In this document: positions 27,661-35,887 of the stretch, one piece after another
How positions within the stretch are numbered: position 1 is the stretch's first letter
Layout: each line of letters starts with the position of its first letter
From: Frondihabitans sucicola
Lineage (GTDB): Bacteria > Actinomycetota > Actinomycetes > Actinomycetales > Microbacteriaceae
Length of the DNA stretch: 64,000 bases
Direction of reading: 5' to 3'
NCBI RefSeq assembly: GCF_030296615.1
Contig: NZ_AP027732.1
Coordinates: forward strand, 1,798,001 to 1,862,000
Notes under the pieces: generated by a model
The model's input: only the letters and a program-made list of their open reading frames with translations
Told to the model about the DNA's origin: nothing
Databases searched by the model: none
Program-made: the position numbers and the translations under genes

Positions 27661-28143
27661 TCAGTGATCAGTTTTGATCAGAGCCTCCCGGAGGCTCGCG
27701 AGGGCGGTTGCGTATCGCGTTCGAGCGGTGCTCGGGTTCGTGTGGGTGAGCTTGGCGGCGTCGGTGATGGAGAACCCATCTCCGTGCACGAGCAGGATCA
27801 GCTCGCGCTGCGTCTCGGGAAGTGTTTCGATGACGTCGAGCACGCCCGACGGTTGCGGAACTGCCACCCTCAACTCGTCCCGCAACCGTTCCGCCAGCGC
27901 CACGCTTCGTTGCCGCCCGCGCTGGTGATTGGACAGGACCTTTCGGGCGACGCCGAACATCCACATGCGCGCCTTGACGTCGTCCCTTGGAAGGTCGGCG
28001 ACTCGGCGCCACACCGTGAGCATCGTTTCGCCGACCAAATCCGCGGCGTCCTCTGGCAGGGCCACCCGGCGAGTGAAGTAGTGCAGAAGATCGGAAGCGT
28101 TCTCTTCGACGAGTGAACGCATCCGATCGTGGCGGGCGGTCAT
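27661..28143 (-). CDS. ECF-type RNA polymerase sigma factor
   Basis: 160 residues. Region 2: LLHYFTRRVALPEDAADLVGETMLTVWRR, then ARMWMFGVARKVLSNHQRGR; region 4: VLDVIETLPETQRELILLVHGDGFSITDAAKLTHTNPSTARTRYATALASLRE. Directs polymerase to a small regulon. Encoded downstream of, and overlapping by 4 bp, a membrane protein that is probably its anti-sigma partner, the reverse of the usual order. Confidence 0.88.
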   Translation of the reverse strand: MTARHDRMRSLVEENASDLLHYFTRRVALPEDAADLVGETMLTVWRRVADLPRDDVKARMWMFGVARKVLSNHQRGRQRSVALAERLRDELRVAVPQPSGVLDVIETLPETQRELILLVHGDGFSITDAAKLTHTNPSTARTRYATALASLREALIKTDH

Positions 28144-28667
28144 CGCTTAGGGTTCCAGTGAGCGGCGTCCACAGTCCACAGGTGGTTGGTGTCGTAACCC
28201 TCAGCCTTGAGATGAGCGTTGATTTGTCCGTTGAGGGTGCGACTGAGTTCGGCACCCTGGGCTGCGCAGTCAGCCGATGACGTTGCGTTGGGTGTCAGCA
28301 TGCTCGAGAGGTCTATCGACGTGAGGTAATGGCGTGCCTCCACCGCAGCCGGCGAAGTCATCGGCGTCCCATTGGGATTTTCGGCAACCGAGAATGCTAT
28401 TTGACACGCGGTGCCATTCGAAAGCTGGACCTCTTGCCCCGCGCTCCAGTTCCCTTGGAACCAGACGTTCGATGTGGCGGCTGCTGCCGTGCCGCCACCG
28501 GCGAGGAGGCCGCCCACGATTGCGAGCGTGGCGCCGCGTCGCCCAAATCGTCCCAGGAAGGACGGCCTTTGCGCGCCCTCTGCTTCACGCGCCATGCGTG
28601 ACAATTCCACGTCGATTTTGGGCGTAGTCGATCGGGTAAGCGCTTTGTCGAGGTCGTCGGTCAGCAT
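28140..28667 (-). CDS. Membrane-anchored probable anti-sigma factor or sigma partner
   Basis: 175 residues: an N-terminal cytoplasmic part (MLTDDLDKALTRSTTPKIDVELSRMAREA), one membrane helix near 50-70 (GATLAIVGGLLAGGGTAAAA), and an extracellular domain with two cysteines. No zinc-binding HxxxCxxC anti-sigma motif is present. The stop codon overlaps the sigma factor start as ATGA, so stoichiometric synthesis is likely. GGGGAGAAC precedes the ATG. Role inferred from context. Confidence 0.7.
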   Translation of the reverse strand: MLTDDLDKALTRSTTPKIDVELSRMAREAEGAQRPSFLGRFGRRGATLAIVGGLLAGGGTAAAATSNVWFQGNWSAGQEVQLSNGTACQIAFSVAENPNGTPMTSPAAVEARHYLTSIDLSSMLTPNATSSADCAAQGAELSRTLNGQINAHLKAEGYDTNHLWTVDAAHWNPKR

Positions 28668-28974
28668 GATGTTCTCCCCTTTCAGAGGCTTCACATCTGT
28701 ACCTGTCCAGCTCGACCTAAAACGTCTGACTTACACGCTGACCGTGTACGCATTCTGCCTCGATTGGCCACCGGCCGTGTCGTCGTGTTTCGCGGGCTGC
28801 TGCCACCCGCCGGGAGTCGCAACAAGAACGATTTGCAGGACGGGCGAGGACGGCGGGGAGGGACGGATTGACGTTCCGCCGTTTGTTGACATCTTCTCTG
28901 CGTCGCCAGGCGATCGACCAATCCCACGGCGCTTGTTGTGTTCAAGCGTCTAACTCCTCTCGTCAGGGTGAATC

Positions 28975-29235
28975 ATGAGCGACACGCGTCGGAGCATCCG
29001 GCTTTTCTCGGATTGGGGCTTCGAGTGGCCCCTGTGGGAGAACGGCCACCCGTCTTACAACATGGAGCCTGCTGATTTGGGTCATTCCGCTGAGCTCACC
29101 GCGCGGACGCGACGGTGGGCCGACGACTACGAGAGCCATCTGGACATCAATGCGACTCCAGTGGTCTGGCGGGACAGTATGACGTGGAACACATGGGTTG
29201 AAGGAGGGCGCCGTATTTCCGAGCTGCTGGGCTGA
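28975..29235 (+). CDS. Small soluble protein, EWPxW family, unknown function
   Basis: 86 residues: MSDTRRSIRLFSDWGFEWPLWENG, LTARTRRWADDYESHLD, NTWVEGGRRISELLG. Paralogous to the gene at 27231. The two are separated by the sigma/anti-sigma pair and are on opposite strands. Preceded by CAGGGTGA. Such small acidic Trp-rich proteins often turn out to be immunity-type proteins, but there is no direct evidence here. Confidence 0.7.
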   Translation: MSDTRRSIRLFSDWGFEWPLWENGHPSYNMEPADLGHSAELTARTRRWADDYESHLDINATPVVWRDSMTWNTWVEGGRRISELLG

Positions 29236-29287
29236 GAAGTTGCGTCGTTCGCGGACGTGGTTTGCGACATCAGCCTGCAAGCCGAAT

Positions 29288-29310
29288 AGGGAACCCTGTT
29301 TAGGCCGCGG
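29288..29310 (+). repeat. Degenerate copy of the cassette-boundary motif
   Basis: AGGGAACCCTGTTTAGGCCG lies between two plus-strand genes and matches the GGAACCCTC variant of the motif only in its core. Confidence 0.35.
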
Positions 29311-29314
29311 CTGA

Positions 29315-29779
29315 ATGAATGTTGGCAGAATCGTTCAGATGATCGAAGATTCCGACATTGCGGCCGACCTGCAGAAAGTCGAGCCCAGGCAAGTTTGGCC
29401 GGGAAAGCCGAACGAGCTGGATTACGCGCTCTGCGATGTTCGGTGCGAATGCGGCGTTCTCGACTTCGAGATAGCGCAGCGAGACGGCTCCGCCGCCCGG
29501 TTGCGGGTAGATCTGCCTTCAAGCGGCCGCCCGCAACCTTGGCTTTATTGCCGAGCGAGGGATCATGATGACTGGACGCAACAATTGCTCGCCTGGCTAG
29601 ACGAAGAAGTCTTCACTGGTGGCCTCGGCCCGAGCCGCGCCCGGGAGTTCCGTTATGGCGCAAGCTACGTCGTGGCAGAAACCTACGGCTTCAGGTTGGC
29701 GGACCCAGCCGAGCACGCCCGACTCACGATCGCCGCCGGACCTCTCAGCTGGCACAACGTCTCGCCAGACAACCTGTAA
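29315..29779 (+). CDS. Soluble protein of unknown function
   Basis: Up to 154 residues. It contains LDYALCDVRCECGVLDFEIA, WLYCRARDHDDWTQQLLAWL and REFRYGASYVVAETYGFRLAD. No signal peptide, membrane span or recognised motif. Start uncertain: ATG 29315 or ATG 29339, neither with a good Shine-Dalgarno. Codon usage is less biased than in the flanking core genes, as in the rest of this accessory region. Confidence 0.55.
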   Translation: MNVGRIVQMIEDSDIAADLQKVEPRQVWPGKPNELDYALCDVRCECGVLDFEIAQRDGSAARLRVDLPSSGRPQPWLYCRARDHDDWTQQLLAWLDEEVFTGGLGPSRAREFRYGASYVVAETYGFRLADPAEHARLTIAAGPLSWHNVSPDNL

Positions 29780-29814
29780 AAAGCAGAACTAGAGGGGAGA
29801 CGGCGGCTTCCGTT

Positions 29815-29833
29815 TCTGGAACGTTCAGTGTTC
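29815..29833 (+). repeat. Degenerate copy of the cassette-boundary motif
   Basis: TCTGGAACGTTCAGTGTTC, between the genes ending at 29779 and 29974; closest to the copy at 43515. Confidence 0.35.
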
Positions 29834-29973
29834 ATGGGTTCGCGCTTCAAGGCGGCCCCTGCCTTGAAGACCCACAAGAGCGCACTCCTGGCAGTACACC
29901 GGCATGCGGTTGCATTTCGGAGATCGATTCGCGAAGGCGACTGCCTTTAGGTACCGAAAAGGAAGCGCTGGGC

Positions 29974-30264
29974 TTACTTGGTCTGAGGTGGTTCTGGGGC
30001 TTTATCGACGTGCTTCGCAAATCGTCGAGCGTGGCTCAATCCCGCCGACATGACGACGAAACCGACGATCATGGTCGCGGCCTCGGCACCGTACGTGTCG
30101 ACGGACAGCCGGTTAATGCCGCCTCCTTCGGCGGCGCCGACGAACACGATGATTGCGGACACGACAGCCGCTATGACGGCTAGGGCGATGATGCCTGCGC
30201 CGACGTAAAAGAGCCGCGTGCCTAGCCTGTCGGTCACTGGTTGTGTCGGCTCTGATGTCGTCAT
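29974..30264 (-). CDS. Small two-helix membrane protein
   Basis: 96 residues: MTTSEPTQPVTDRLGTRLF, a helix LFYVGAGIIALAVIAAVVSAIIVFVG, a loop, a second helix EAATMIVGFVVMSAGLSHA, and a basic/proline C-terminus. Unknown function; one of many tiny membrane proteins in this region. Confidence 0.65.
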   Translation of the reverse strand: MTTSEPTQPVTDRLGTRLFYVGAGIIALAVIAAVVSAIIVFVGAAEGGGINRLSVDTYGAEAATMIVGFVVMSAGLSHARRFAKHVDKAPEPPQTK

Positions 30265-30666
30265 GATCCCGCCCCTCATGTTCAGTAAGCCCCACTATTG
30301 CAGACGGGAGGGCGACGGCTTGGACGTCAACGCTGGCGTCGACAGAGACGGCAGTCGATACGCATCGGTCGCAGCCGGCTTAGCATTGCCACGTCTTCGT
30401 CGTCAGGATGGAGATACGGACCAAGGCGGTGCATCTATCTCCGATTAGTGCATGCCATACACAAGCCAGGACCCCGCTCGGCTATGGGCGACGCACAGCC
30501 CGACCCGAAATGTATGGATATTCGTCATGTTCGGCTTGGTCAAGCACCCTTCAGGAGGACCTCCACCGTCAGCCATCTCCCTCTCGCCTAGCTGTACTGC
30601 CCGGGGAGGTTGGTCAAACGGCTCATGGGGGCTGCTGTCGAATTGGTTGACCGTGTCCAGCACAAA
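30265..30666. other. Stretch without a supportable gene
   Basis: Several overlapping short frames exist on both strands but none has codon bias, a start context or recognisable sequence. It contains AAGCACCCTTCAGGAG near 30543, a weak resemblance to the boundary motif. Probably decayed DNA. Confidence 0.5.
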
Positions 30667-30686
30667 AGCCGGACCCTCAGCGGACG
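30667..30686 (+). repeat. Cassette-boundary motif copy
   Basis: AGCCGGACCCTCAGCGGACG, 17 of 20 matches to the copy at 31532. Its TCA supplies the stop codon of the minus-strand SDR remnant. Confidence 0.75.
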
Positions 30687-30826
30687 CCACCGACGCGGAC
30701 GATCATCGAGTCGTAGGCACGGTCGGTTAGGAGTCCGCGCGTGAAGATGAGGGGTTTGGCGCCGAAACCGACCGCGTAGCGAGTCTTCGGTCGACGCGGG
30801 GTGGCCGCCTTGACGATGGCCTTCCA
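30677..30826 (-). pseudogene. C-terminal fragment of a short-chain dehydrogenase/reductase
   Basis: The minus strand reads AIVKAATPRRPKTRYAVGFG, AKPLIFTRGLLTDRAYDSMI, which matches the C-terminal tail of classical SDRs of the ARRPKTRYAVGxGAKPLI type. The Rossmann domain and YxxxK site are absent; upstream sequence is unrelated. The stop codon lies inside a boundary motif copy. Confidence 0.75.
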
Positions 30827-31010
30827 CAGAAACTGGACACTTATAGTTCGTCGTGGCCGGGGTTCGGACGGGAACCCCAAGCGCTCCAGACGAGCCGCCG
30901 CCCAGGTCGAGCCTCCGCATGATCCTCTGTCTTTCAGTTATGACTCTGCAAAACACTTTTCGTTCACTGAACAACGTCCATCGACGCTAATAACATCCTT
31001 CATCAGCAGG

Positions 31011-31496
31011 TCACAGGGTGTCGAAGGGGCGGCGGCGCTCGGCCTTCGTCATGAGGGTCTTGTAGGCGCCACGAATGACCAAGAGACCAAGAGCGACCAC
31101 TGAAGAGGTGATGGCGGTGAAGTTCTCCCGCAGTGCTCCGTAGCCGATGCCTAAACCGATCCCTATGCCGAGATAGCGGATGAATCGGCCGCGCCGGCCA
31201 AGATCTAAATGCACCTCTTCATCGCTGTCCACGACTTCCTCCTGTGCCCCACCGAGGCTGAGGAAAACGGGCACAAATGCAAAGGTAAGCAGTGCGCCCG
31301 CGAAGAGCGCAATGGCGCTATCGAGTTGACCGTCGCGTAGTGAACGAACAGTCCCTGCCCAGATCATCACACCGGCGCCAGCCACAATGACCGCAACGAC
31401 GACGGCTTCGGATATTATCGGGCGACGCTTCACACCATCAAGTGTGCCAGTGGCATTCACCGACCGCCTAGCCCCCTTTAGACGGGATGGCGCCAT
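31011..31496 (-). CDS. Membrane protein of unknown function
   Basis: Up to 161 residues with four hydrophobic segments (EAVVVAVIVAGAGVMIWAG, AIALFAGALLTFAFVPVFLSL, YLGIGIGLGIGYGAL, SVVALGLLVIRGAY) and an acidic loop EEVVDSDEEVHLDLGRRGR. The start may instead be the GTG at 31434 (VKRRPIISEAV). No family recognised. Confidence 0.62.
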   Translation of the reverse strand: MAPSRLKGARRSVNATGTLDGVKRRPIISEAVVVAVIVAGAGVMIWAGTVRSLRDGQLDSAIALFAGALLTFAFVPVFLSLGGAQEEVVDSDEEVHLDLGRRGRFIRYLGIGIGLGIGYGALRENFTAITSSVVALGLLVIRGAYKTLMTKAERRRPFDTL

Positions 31497-31531
31497 TTCT
31501 CACTCACCGCGTCAACCCGCTCGTGAATGCA

Positions 31532-31551
31532 AGCCGGACCCTCACCGTGCG
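31532..31551 (+). repeat. Cassette-boundary motif copy (reference copy)
   Basis: AGCCGGACCCTCACCGTGCG in the gap between divergent genes. Used here as reference because the other strong copies differ from it by only two or three bases. Confidence 0.8.
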
Positions 31552-31629
31552 CTGTCTCTTAGCATAGATACTTCTGCCAAGGTGGGATCCGCAAACGGGT
31601 GGGACCGCCGGCCTTCGTAGGCTAAACGC

Positions 31630-32562
31630 ATGATCGATGTCGCTGCCGAGGTGAATAGAGCGTTCGCGCAACGTGACGCGAACATGTACGGCATTGTCGG
31701 CGGCGTGTCCGTTGGCGACGACATGACCGTGGCGGCGTGCGGGTCTTGGCCCACAGGTGAGCCGGCAGGAGCCACCACCACATTTTACGCGGCCTCCCTC
31801 ACGAAACAGCTCATCGGACTTCTCACTGCGATCAGCGTCGAGGCCGGTGACATCGCGCTGGACGATTCCCTACGGACTTGGCTGCCATCTCTCCCGTCAT
31901 GGACGACGCCCATCACGATCGGTCACCTGCTTCACCACACGAGCGGCCTTCCTCGAGAGCTTCCGCCCCTGGCCGGGCAGCGAAGCGACAGTTCGGTCCT
32001 TGATGCAATCACACGCTCGAATGGCCCGACGTCGCTGCCTGGCAGCAGGTTCGAGTACAGCAACGACGGATACGTGCTCCTTGCCCTGGCTCTTGAGCAA
32101 GCAATGGGGGCGCCTATCGAGCAGCTCGCCGATCAACGCATCTTCGCTCCACTGGGCATGGACTCAAGTTCGCTGGACAGAGCCACCCCCGTTCCGGTGG
32201 CGGACGAGCCGCCACCCCCAGCGACAATCGGCGATGGAGGCTGGTGGACGAATATCCACGACCTGCTGACCCTCCTCCACTCACTGAACTTCGGTGCATT
32301 CGGTCGAGCGTCGGCTCGGCTCCTGGAGCGCGGCAAGCTCGCAGACGGCACCAGCATCGATTACTCCTGGGGAGTCCGCACGACCACCATCGACGGTGTG
32401 CTTGCCGCCTCCCATGGCGGAAGCTGGCAGCGGTGGCAGTCCAAAACGCTCCGGCTTCCATCACGGAATATTGCGGTCGCCATCGCGGGCCGGACCTCCG
32501 ATGCGCTGGCGATTAGCGACTTTGGCAACGACCTCGCCGCTCGCGCCATCCGCGCACGCTGA
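31630..32562 (+). CDS. Serine hydrolase, class C beta-lactamase/esterase fold
   Basis: 310 residues. SxxK motif in YAASLTKQLIGLL near residue 58, YxN motif EYSNDGYVLLALALE near 143, and a C-terminal HGG in LAASHGGSWQRW near 264 in place of KTG. No signal peptide, so it is likely cytoplasmic, as for many peptidase or esterase relatives rather than true beta-lactamases. GNAT and hydrolase genes of this sort are frequent in cassette-like regions. Antibiotic activity should not be assumed. Confidence 0.85.
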   Translation: MIDVAAEVNRAFAQRDANMYGIVGGVSVGDDMTVAACGSWPTGEPAGATTTFYAASLTKQLIGLLTAISVEAGDIALDDSLRTWLPSLPSWTTPITIGHLLHHTSGLPRELPPLAGQRSDSSVLDAITRSNGPTSLPGSRFEYSNDGYVLLALALEQAMGAPIEQLADQRIFAPLGMDSSSLDRATPVPVADEPPPPATIGDGGWWTNIHDLLTLLHSLNFGAFGRASARLLERGKLADGTSIDYSWGVRTTTIDGVLAASHGGSWQRWQSKTLRLPSRNIAVAIAGRTSDALAISDFGNDLAARAIRAR

Positions 32563-32608
32563 CCGGACGCTGATCGCGCGCCGTTCTCAGCTACAGGAGG
32601 GTGAGCGA

Positions 32609-32628
32609 AAGGGAACCCTCAGCGCGCG
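32609..32628 (+). repeat. Cassette-boundary motif copy
   Basis: AAGGGAACCCTCAGCGCGCG, the GGAACC variant with one extra A, between two plus-strand genes. Confidence 0.6.
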
Positions 32629-32712
32629 GCAAGTGACTCTGGGGTCGAGAAGGGTTCTCGTGTTTCGACTTTCCCGGCTAGCTGCTAGAGCGTCGCTTCG
32701 TATCGTGGAGAT

Positions 32713-33273
32713 ATGCGCTCCGCACCGGCAAGGCCGCCCATTCATCCGTTGACCGATGGTCTCGTTGCCCTGCGTTTGCGGACCGAGTTCGATTTCGACG
32801 TGATTACGACGGGTCAGCGGGATCCTCAAATCGTGCGTTGGCTTTCCGACGCACCCGTGCCAGACGACTCTCCAACTCGGAGCGTCGGGCGGGCTGTAAA
32901 CCAATGGAGCACCGGCCGAGGCACGCCGTTCGTCATTGCAGACCTTCAGTCCTCCGTCCCCCTCGGACTCATCAATTTGAGATTCGAAACTGACACCGAA
33001 GCTCTGGTCGCTTACAGCGTTTTCCCCGACGCGCGGGGGCGAGGTGTGGCGCCACGTGCTCTCGCACTCCTCACGACATGGGCTTTTCCAACCCTTGAGC
33101 TAACGCAGGTGACCCTCGAAGCCGACCGGTTGAATCTGGCCTCGATACGCGTTGCCGAGAAAACCGGCTTCCGGTGGATTCGTGATCGACGTGGAACTGT
33201 CGAGGAAGGTGAAACGTCCGTTATGGCCGTCTTCCAACTCGATAGCGAAGATGCAGCCAAGGCTGCCCGTTAG
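32713..33273 (+). CDS. GNAT-family N-acetyltransferase (RimJ/RimL type)
   Basis: 186 residues. The core includes PFVIADLQSSVPLGLINLRF, YSVFPDARGRGVAPRALALL (acetyl-CoA pyrophosphate loop) and VTLEADRLNLASIRVAEKTGFRW. Substrate unknown. The TAG stop abuts a boundary motif copy. Confidence 0.83.
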   Translation: MRSAPARPPIHPLTDGLVALRLRTEFDFDVITTGQRDPQIVRWLSDAPVPDDSPTRSVGRAVNQWSTGRGTPFVIADLQSSVPLGLINLRFETDTEALVAYSVFPDARGRGVAPRALALLTTWAFPTLELTQVTLEADRLNLASIRVAEKTGFRWIRDRRGTVEEGETSVMAVFQLDSEDAAKAAR

Positions 33274-33291
33274 CCGGACCCTCTTCGTGCG
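33272..33291 (+). repeat. Cassette-boundary motif copy
   Basis: AGCCGGACCCTCTTCGTGCG, 18 of 20 matches to the reference copy. Its first two bases are the last two of the preceding TAG stop codon. Confidence 0.8.
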
Positions 33292-33443
33292 CTGGAAGGG
33301 CCACCCACGGAGAAAACCCTTGCGGGACCCAAGCAAACGTCTGGCTCCGAGACCAATAGCGGGTGATGTGGACCTCGCGCGGCATGTTGACGGGCGGGCT
33401 TAACGCATAGCCGAGAGATCGTCATTCGTGGAATGCTTCGCAG

Positions 33444-33728
33444 ATGAACGAGCCAGACGATGTGCCTCCCATGAGGCCTGTGCACGCCGACGACGTCCTT
33501 CCGGAGACGAGGTGGTGGCAGTCGACACGGCGGTCCGTGGTCAGCCTTGGAATTCTTGTTGTCATATGGGCGCTCATCTTCGTGGCGATCACTGTCTGGC
33601 GAGTTCCTTTCGCAATTCTCCTTACCGTTGGGGTCGTTGTAACGGTGGTGGCCGCCGTGGTTGACCTCGCACGTTGGCTTCGAAAGCGGCGACACACGAG
33701 GACGCCCAGGTCAGGAGTAAGTCACTAG
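33444..33728 (+). CDS. Small two-helix membrane protein
   Basis: 94 residues: acidic N-terminus (MNEPDDVPPMRPVHADDVLP), two adjoining hydrophobic helices (SLGILVVIWALIFVAITVW and FAILLTVGVVVTVVAAVVDL) and a basic tail RWLRKRRHTRTPRS. Unknown function. Confidence 0.62.
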   Translation: MNEPDDVPPMRPVHADDVLPETRWWQSTRRSVVSLGILVVIWALIFVAITVWRVPFAILLTVGVVVTVVAAVVDLARWLRKRRHTRTPRSGVSH

Positions 33729-33797
33729 GTCAGCGAGTGGGCTGGCGGCGATAGGCACAGCTGGATTCAGGACGATCCTCTGCGCGCGACTGACCAA

Positions 33798-34055
33798 CTA
33801 GGGCAGTTGCGAGTGCTGATGCTTGTATCGCCACGATGCAAGATAGGCAGTGGCCAAGACGATCCAAGAAAGCTCCACCAAAACGCCCAGGACGATCACC
33901 GGAATGTTCCAGTGCCATGAGTGCTGCAGGTCTGCGATTCCCGCCGAGATCGCGCCTAGGAGGGCCAAGCCCCCAAACAGGAGCCCATAAATCAAGCAGT
34001 CCCGTGGACGGCCTTGACGAAGCCAGCGAGGCTCGCTACGCGGTGACGAACTCAT
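33798..34055 (-). CDS. Small two-helix membrane protein
   Basis: 85 residues: MSSSPRSEPRWLRQGRPRD then helices LIYGLLFGGLALLGAISAGI and IPVIVLGVLVELSWIVLATAYLA, ending in a basic tail. Convergent with the preceding gene. Unknown function. Confidence 0.6.
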   Translation of the reverse strand: MSSSPRSEPRWLRQGRPRDCLIYGLLFGGLALLGAISAGIADLQHSWHWNIPVIVLGVLVELSWIVLATAYLASWRYKHQHSQLP

Positions 34056-34169
34056 GCCTGGAACTTAGCGCCCCTCGCGTCCGATGGCTGCTTTCGTAGT
34101 CCCGAACGCCACGGACGAAAGCGCGCTGGTGCAGCTCTCGCATACACCTGCAAGATGCCGGTGCTCACG

Positions 34170-34189
34170 AAGGGACCCTCGCCGTTCGT
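34170..34189 (+). repeat. Cassette-boundary motif copy (diverged)
   Basis: AAGGGACCCTCGCCGTTCGT, core GGACCCTC with a related right half, between two minus-strand genes. Confidence 0.5.
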
Positions 34190-34233
34190 CCCGACCGGCG
34201 TCCGCAAGGAAACCTCCTGCGGGGCACCAGTCG

Positions 34234-34467
34234 CTAAAGGTCTGAGCCCTCTGGCGGACGAGACCGAGTTCGCGTCGCGCTCACTATGGTGATGATGGCC
34301 AGGACGATCGCGGCAACGATTAGGACGACCCCGAAGATGCGAAGGCTGCCGGTGTGACCGATTGCCCCAATGAGGCCGACGATAAAAACCATGGCGGCCG
34401 TGACCAACGGAACCCAATGCTGACGCGTGCTGCGATGCGAACTTCGGGTTGAATCTAGATCCGGCAT
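34234..34467 (-). CDS. Small two-helix membrane protein
   Basis: 77 residues: MPDLDSTRSSHRSTRQHW, helices VPLVTAAMVFIVGLIGAIGH and LRIFGVVLIVAAIVLAIITIV, basic tail. Layout is like the neighbours at 29974 and 33798, though sequence identity is not obvious. Confidence 0.6.
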   Translation of the reverse strand: MPDLDSTRSSHRSTRQHWVPLVTAAMVFIVGLIGAIGHTGSLRIFGVVLIVAAIVLAIITIVSATRTRSRPPEGSDL

Positions 34468-34559
34468 GTGGCGACGATACAGCCGTCCTGTCCGACGGCA
34501 TCGGCCGTAATTGAAGGTCAGTTTGAGGTCACCCGTGCAGCGACGGCCAGAGCGGCGCC

Positions 34560-35135
34560 CTATCGTGCCGTTGAAACGAGAATTTCTGCGTGGTCCCGAG
34601 GTGCGAAGAGTGAATCGAAGTCCCGTTCGTTGGGTATCCAGACGTTTTGCCAGAGCGAGGTGTGTTCGCGTCCGAGAGCGGCGTCGCGTGCCATGCCTCG
34701 CTCGGATGCGGTCGTGAGGTCGACGTCGCACCAGATGGTGAGATCCAGCGCAGGTAGGGCTTCCGGATGGAATAGGCCGATGAGATCGATCACGAAGATT
34801 TCGGCGTTGGGAACTGGTTCGGGGTGGCCGAGCCGAGACTTGGACCAGTCGTAGCGCTGGAACGTGCTCGGTCTTCCCTCGCGGACGGGGAGGAATACAT
34901 CCGAAACGAGTCGTGCCCGATCGACTCCGTCCCAGTTCGAGGATCGTGAATGGGATCGTTTCGGATCGAGGAAGTCGTCCCCGCGGAGTCGGTAGGCGCC
35001 GGGCAGCGTGTCGGTCAGGCGGCGAGCGAGGGTGGACTTTCCCGATCCGCAATATCCGGAGATTCCCACGACGAGAGGTCGCCCGAGTGAGACATACCTT
35101 TGACTGACGAGACCGAGAATTTGACTGTCGTCCAC
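34560..35135 (-). CDS. P-loop nucleoside/sugar kinase-like protein (uridine kinase fold)
   Basis: 191 residues. Walker A VVGISGYCGSGKSTLARRL near residue 22, a D-D substrate motif YRLRGDDFLDPKRSHSRSS, FQRYDWSKSRLG and IFVIDLIGLFHPEAL, ending near a lid with NERDFDSLFAPRDHAEI. This is the pattern of uridine kinase/phosphoribulokinase-like enzymes often carried as orphan kinases. Substrate unknown. Confidence 0.78.
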   Translation of the reverse strand: MDDSQILGLVSQRYVSLGRPLVVGISGYCGSGKSTLARRLTDTLPGAYRLRGDDFLDPKRSHSRSSNWDGVDRARLVSDVFLPVREGRPSTFQRYDWSKSRLGHPEPVPNAEIFVIDLIGLFHPEALPALDLTIWCDVDLTTASERGMARDAALGREHTSLWQNVWIPNERDFDSLFAPRDHAEILVSTAR

Positions 35136-35173
35136 GCACCGAGACTACAAGTGCCTGCTCGCCGCATGACCGC

Positions 35174-35193
35174 GAAAGAACCCTCTACGGTCA
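35174..35193 (+). repeat. Cassette-boundary motif copy (diverged)
   Basis: GAAAGAACCCTCTACGGTCA in the gap between divergent genes; shares the AACCCTC core. Confidence 0.4.
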
Positions 35194-35311
35194 GCTCACG
35201 GCCGCGTCGTGGGCCAAGCGTGGGAGTGCGTCCGCGGCCTCATCTTCAGTTAGGTTCGGTGAGTTCGGAAACTGCCGTGAACTTAATTGCTTCGGATCGC
35301 CAATATCAGTT

Positions 35312-35887
35312 GTGAGTAGCGATAGCGAGATCATCGAACGGTCGAGGGACACCCCGGCGGTGTTCAGCGAGCTGTACGACCGTCACGCTGCGACGATCCA
35401 CCGATACGCCGCCCGGCGCGTCGGTCCGCAGGTGGCCGAAGATGTCATGTCCGAAACCTTCCTCGTCGCCTTCGAACGGCGCGGAGACTTCGACATAACC
35501 CGAGATAACGCGGCGCCGTGGCTCTATGGAATCGCCACGACGCTGTTGAAACAGCACGCCCGCCAGGAAGCACGTTCTTGGAAGGGTCTGCTGGCCGAGA
35601 GCGGCGCTCAGGTCGGGCACGACGAGACCATCGCTTCAGACTCCAGGCTCGACGCACGGAACGAGATGAAACGCCTTGCGTCGAGTCTGAAGAAGATGAA
35701 TCCCGGCGATCGGGATGTTTTGCTGCTGCACGCCTGGGCCGACCTTGGGTACGAGGGCATCGCTCAAGCGTTGGACCTGCCAATCGGCACGGTCCGCTCA
35801 CGATTGAACCGGGCGAGAAAAGTTCTCCGCACGGCAACCGACCGGGGCGCAGCCCTGAAGCTAGAAGGTGCGAAATGGACGAGCTGA
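35312..35887 (+). CDS. ECF-type RNA polymerase sigma factor
   Basis: 191 residues from a GTG start. Region 2: VFSELYDRHAATIHRYAARRVGPQVAEDVMSETFLVAFERR, then APWLYGIATTLLKQHAR; region 4: MNPGDRDVLLLHAWADLGYEGIAQALDLPIGTVRSRLNRARKVLR. It overlaps by 13 bp the gene for a CU044_5270-type membrane protein, the usual partner in actinomycetes. Confidence 0.9.
   Translation: MSSDSEIIERSRDTPAVFSELYDRHAATIHRYAARRVGPQVAEDVMSETFLVAFERRGDFDITRDNAAPWLYGIATTLLKQHARQEARSWKGLLAESGAQVGHDETIASDSRLDARNEMKRLASSLKKMNPGDRDVLLLHAWADLGYEGIAQALDLPIGTVRSRLNRARKVLRTATDRGAALKLEGAKWTS

Noticed and set aside
31630..32562. Antibiotic-resistance beta-lactamase
   Set aside because: The fold is class C-like, but there is no signal peptide and the KTG motif is replaced by HGG, as in esterases and peptidases of the same fold.
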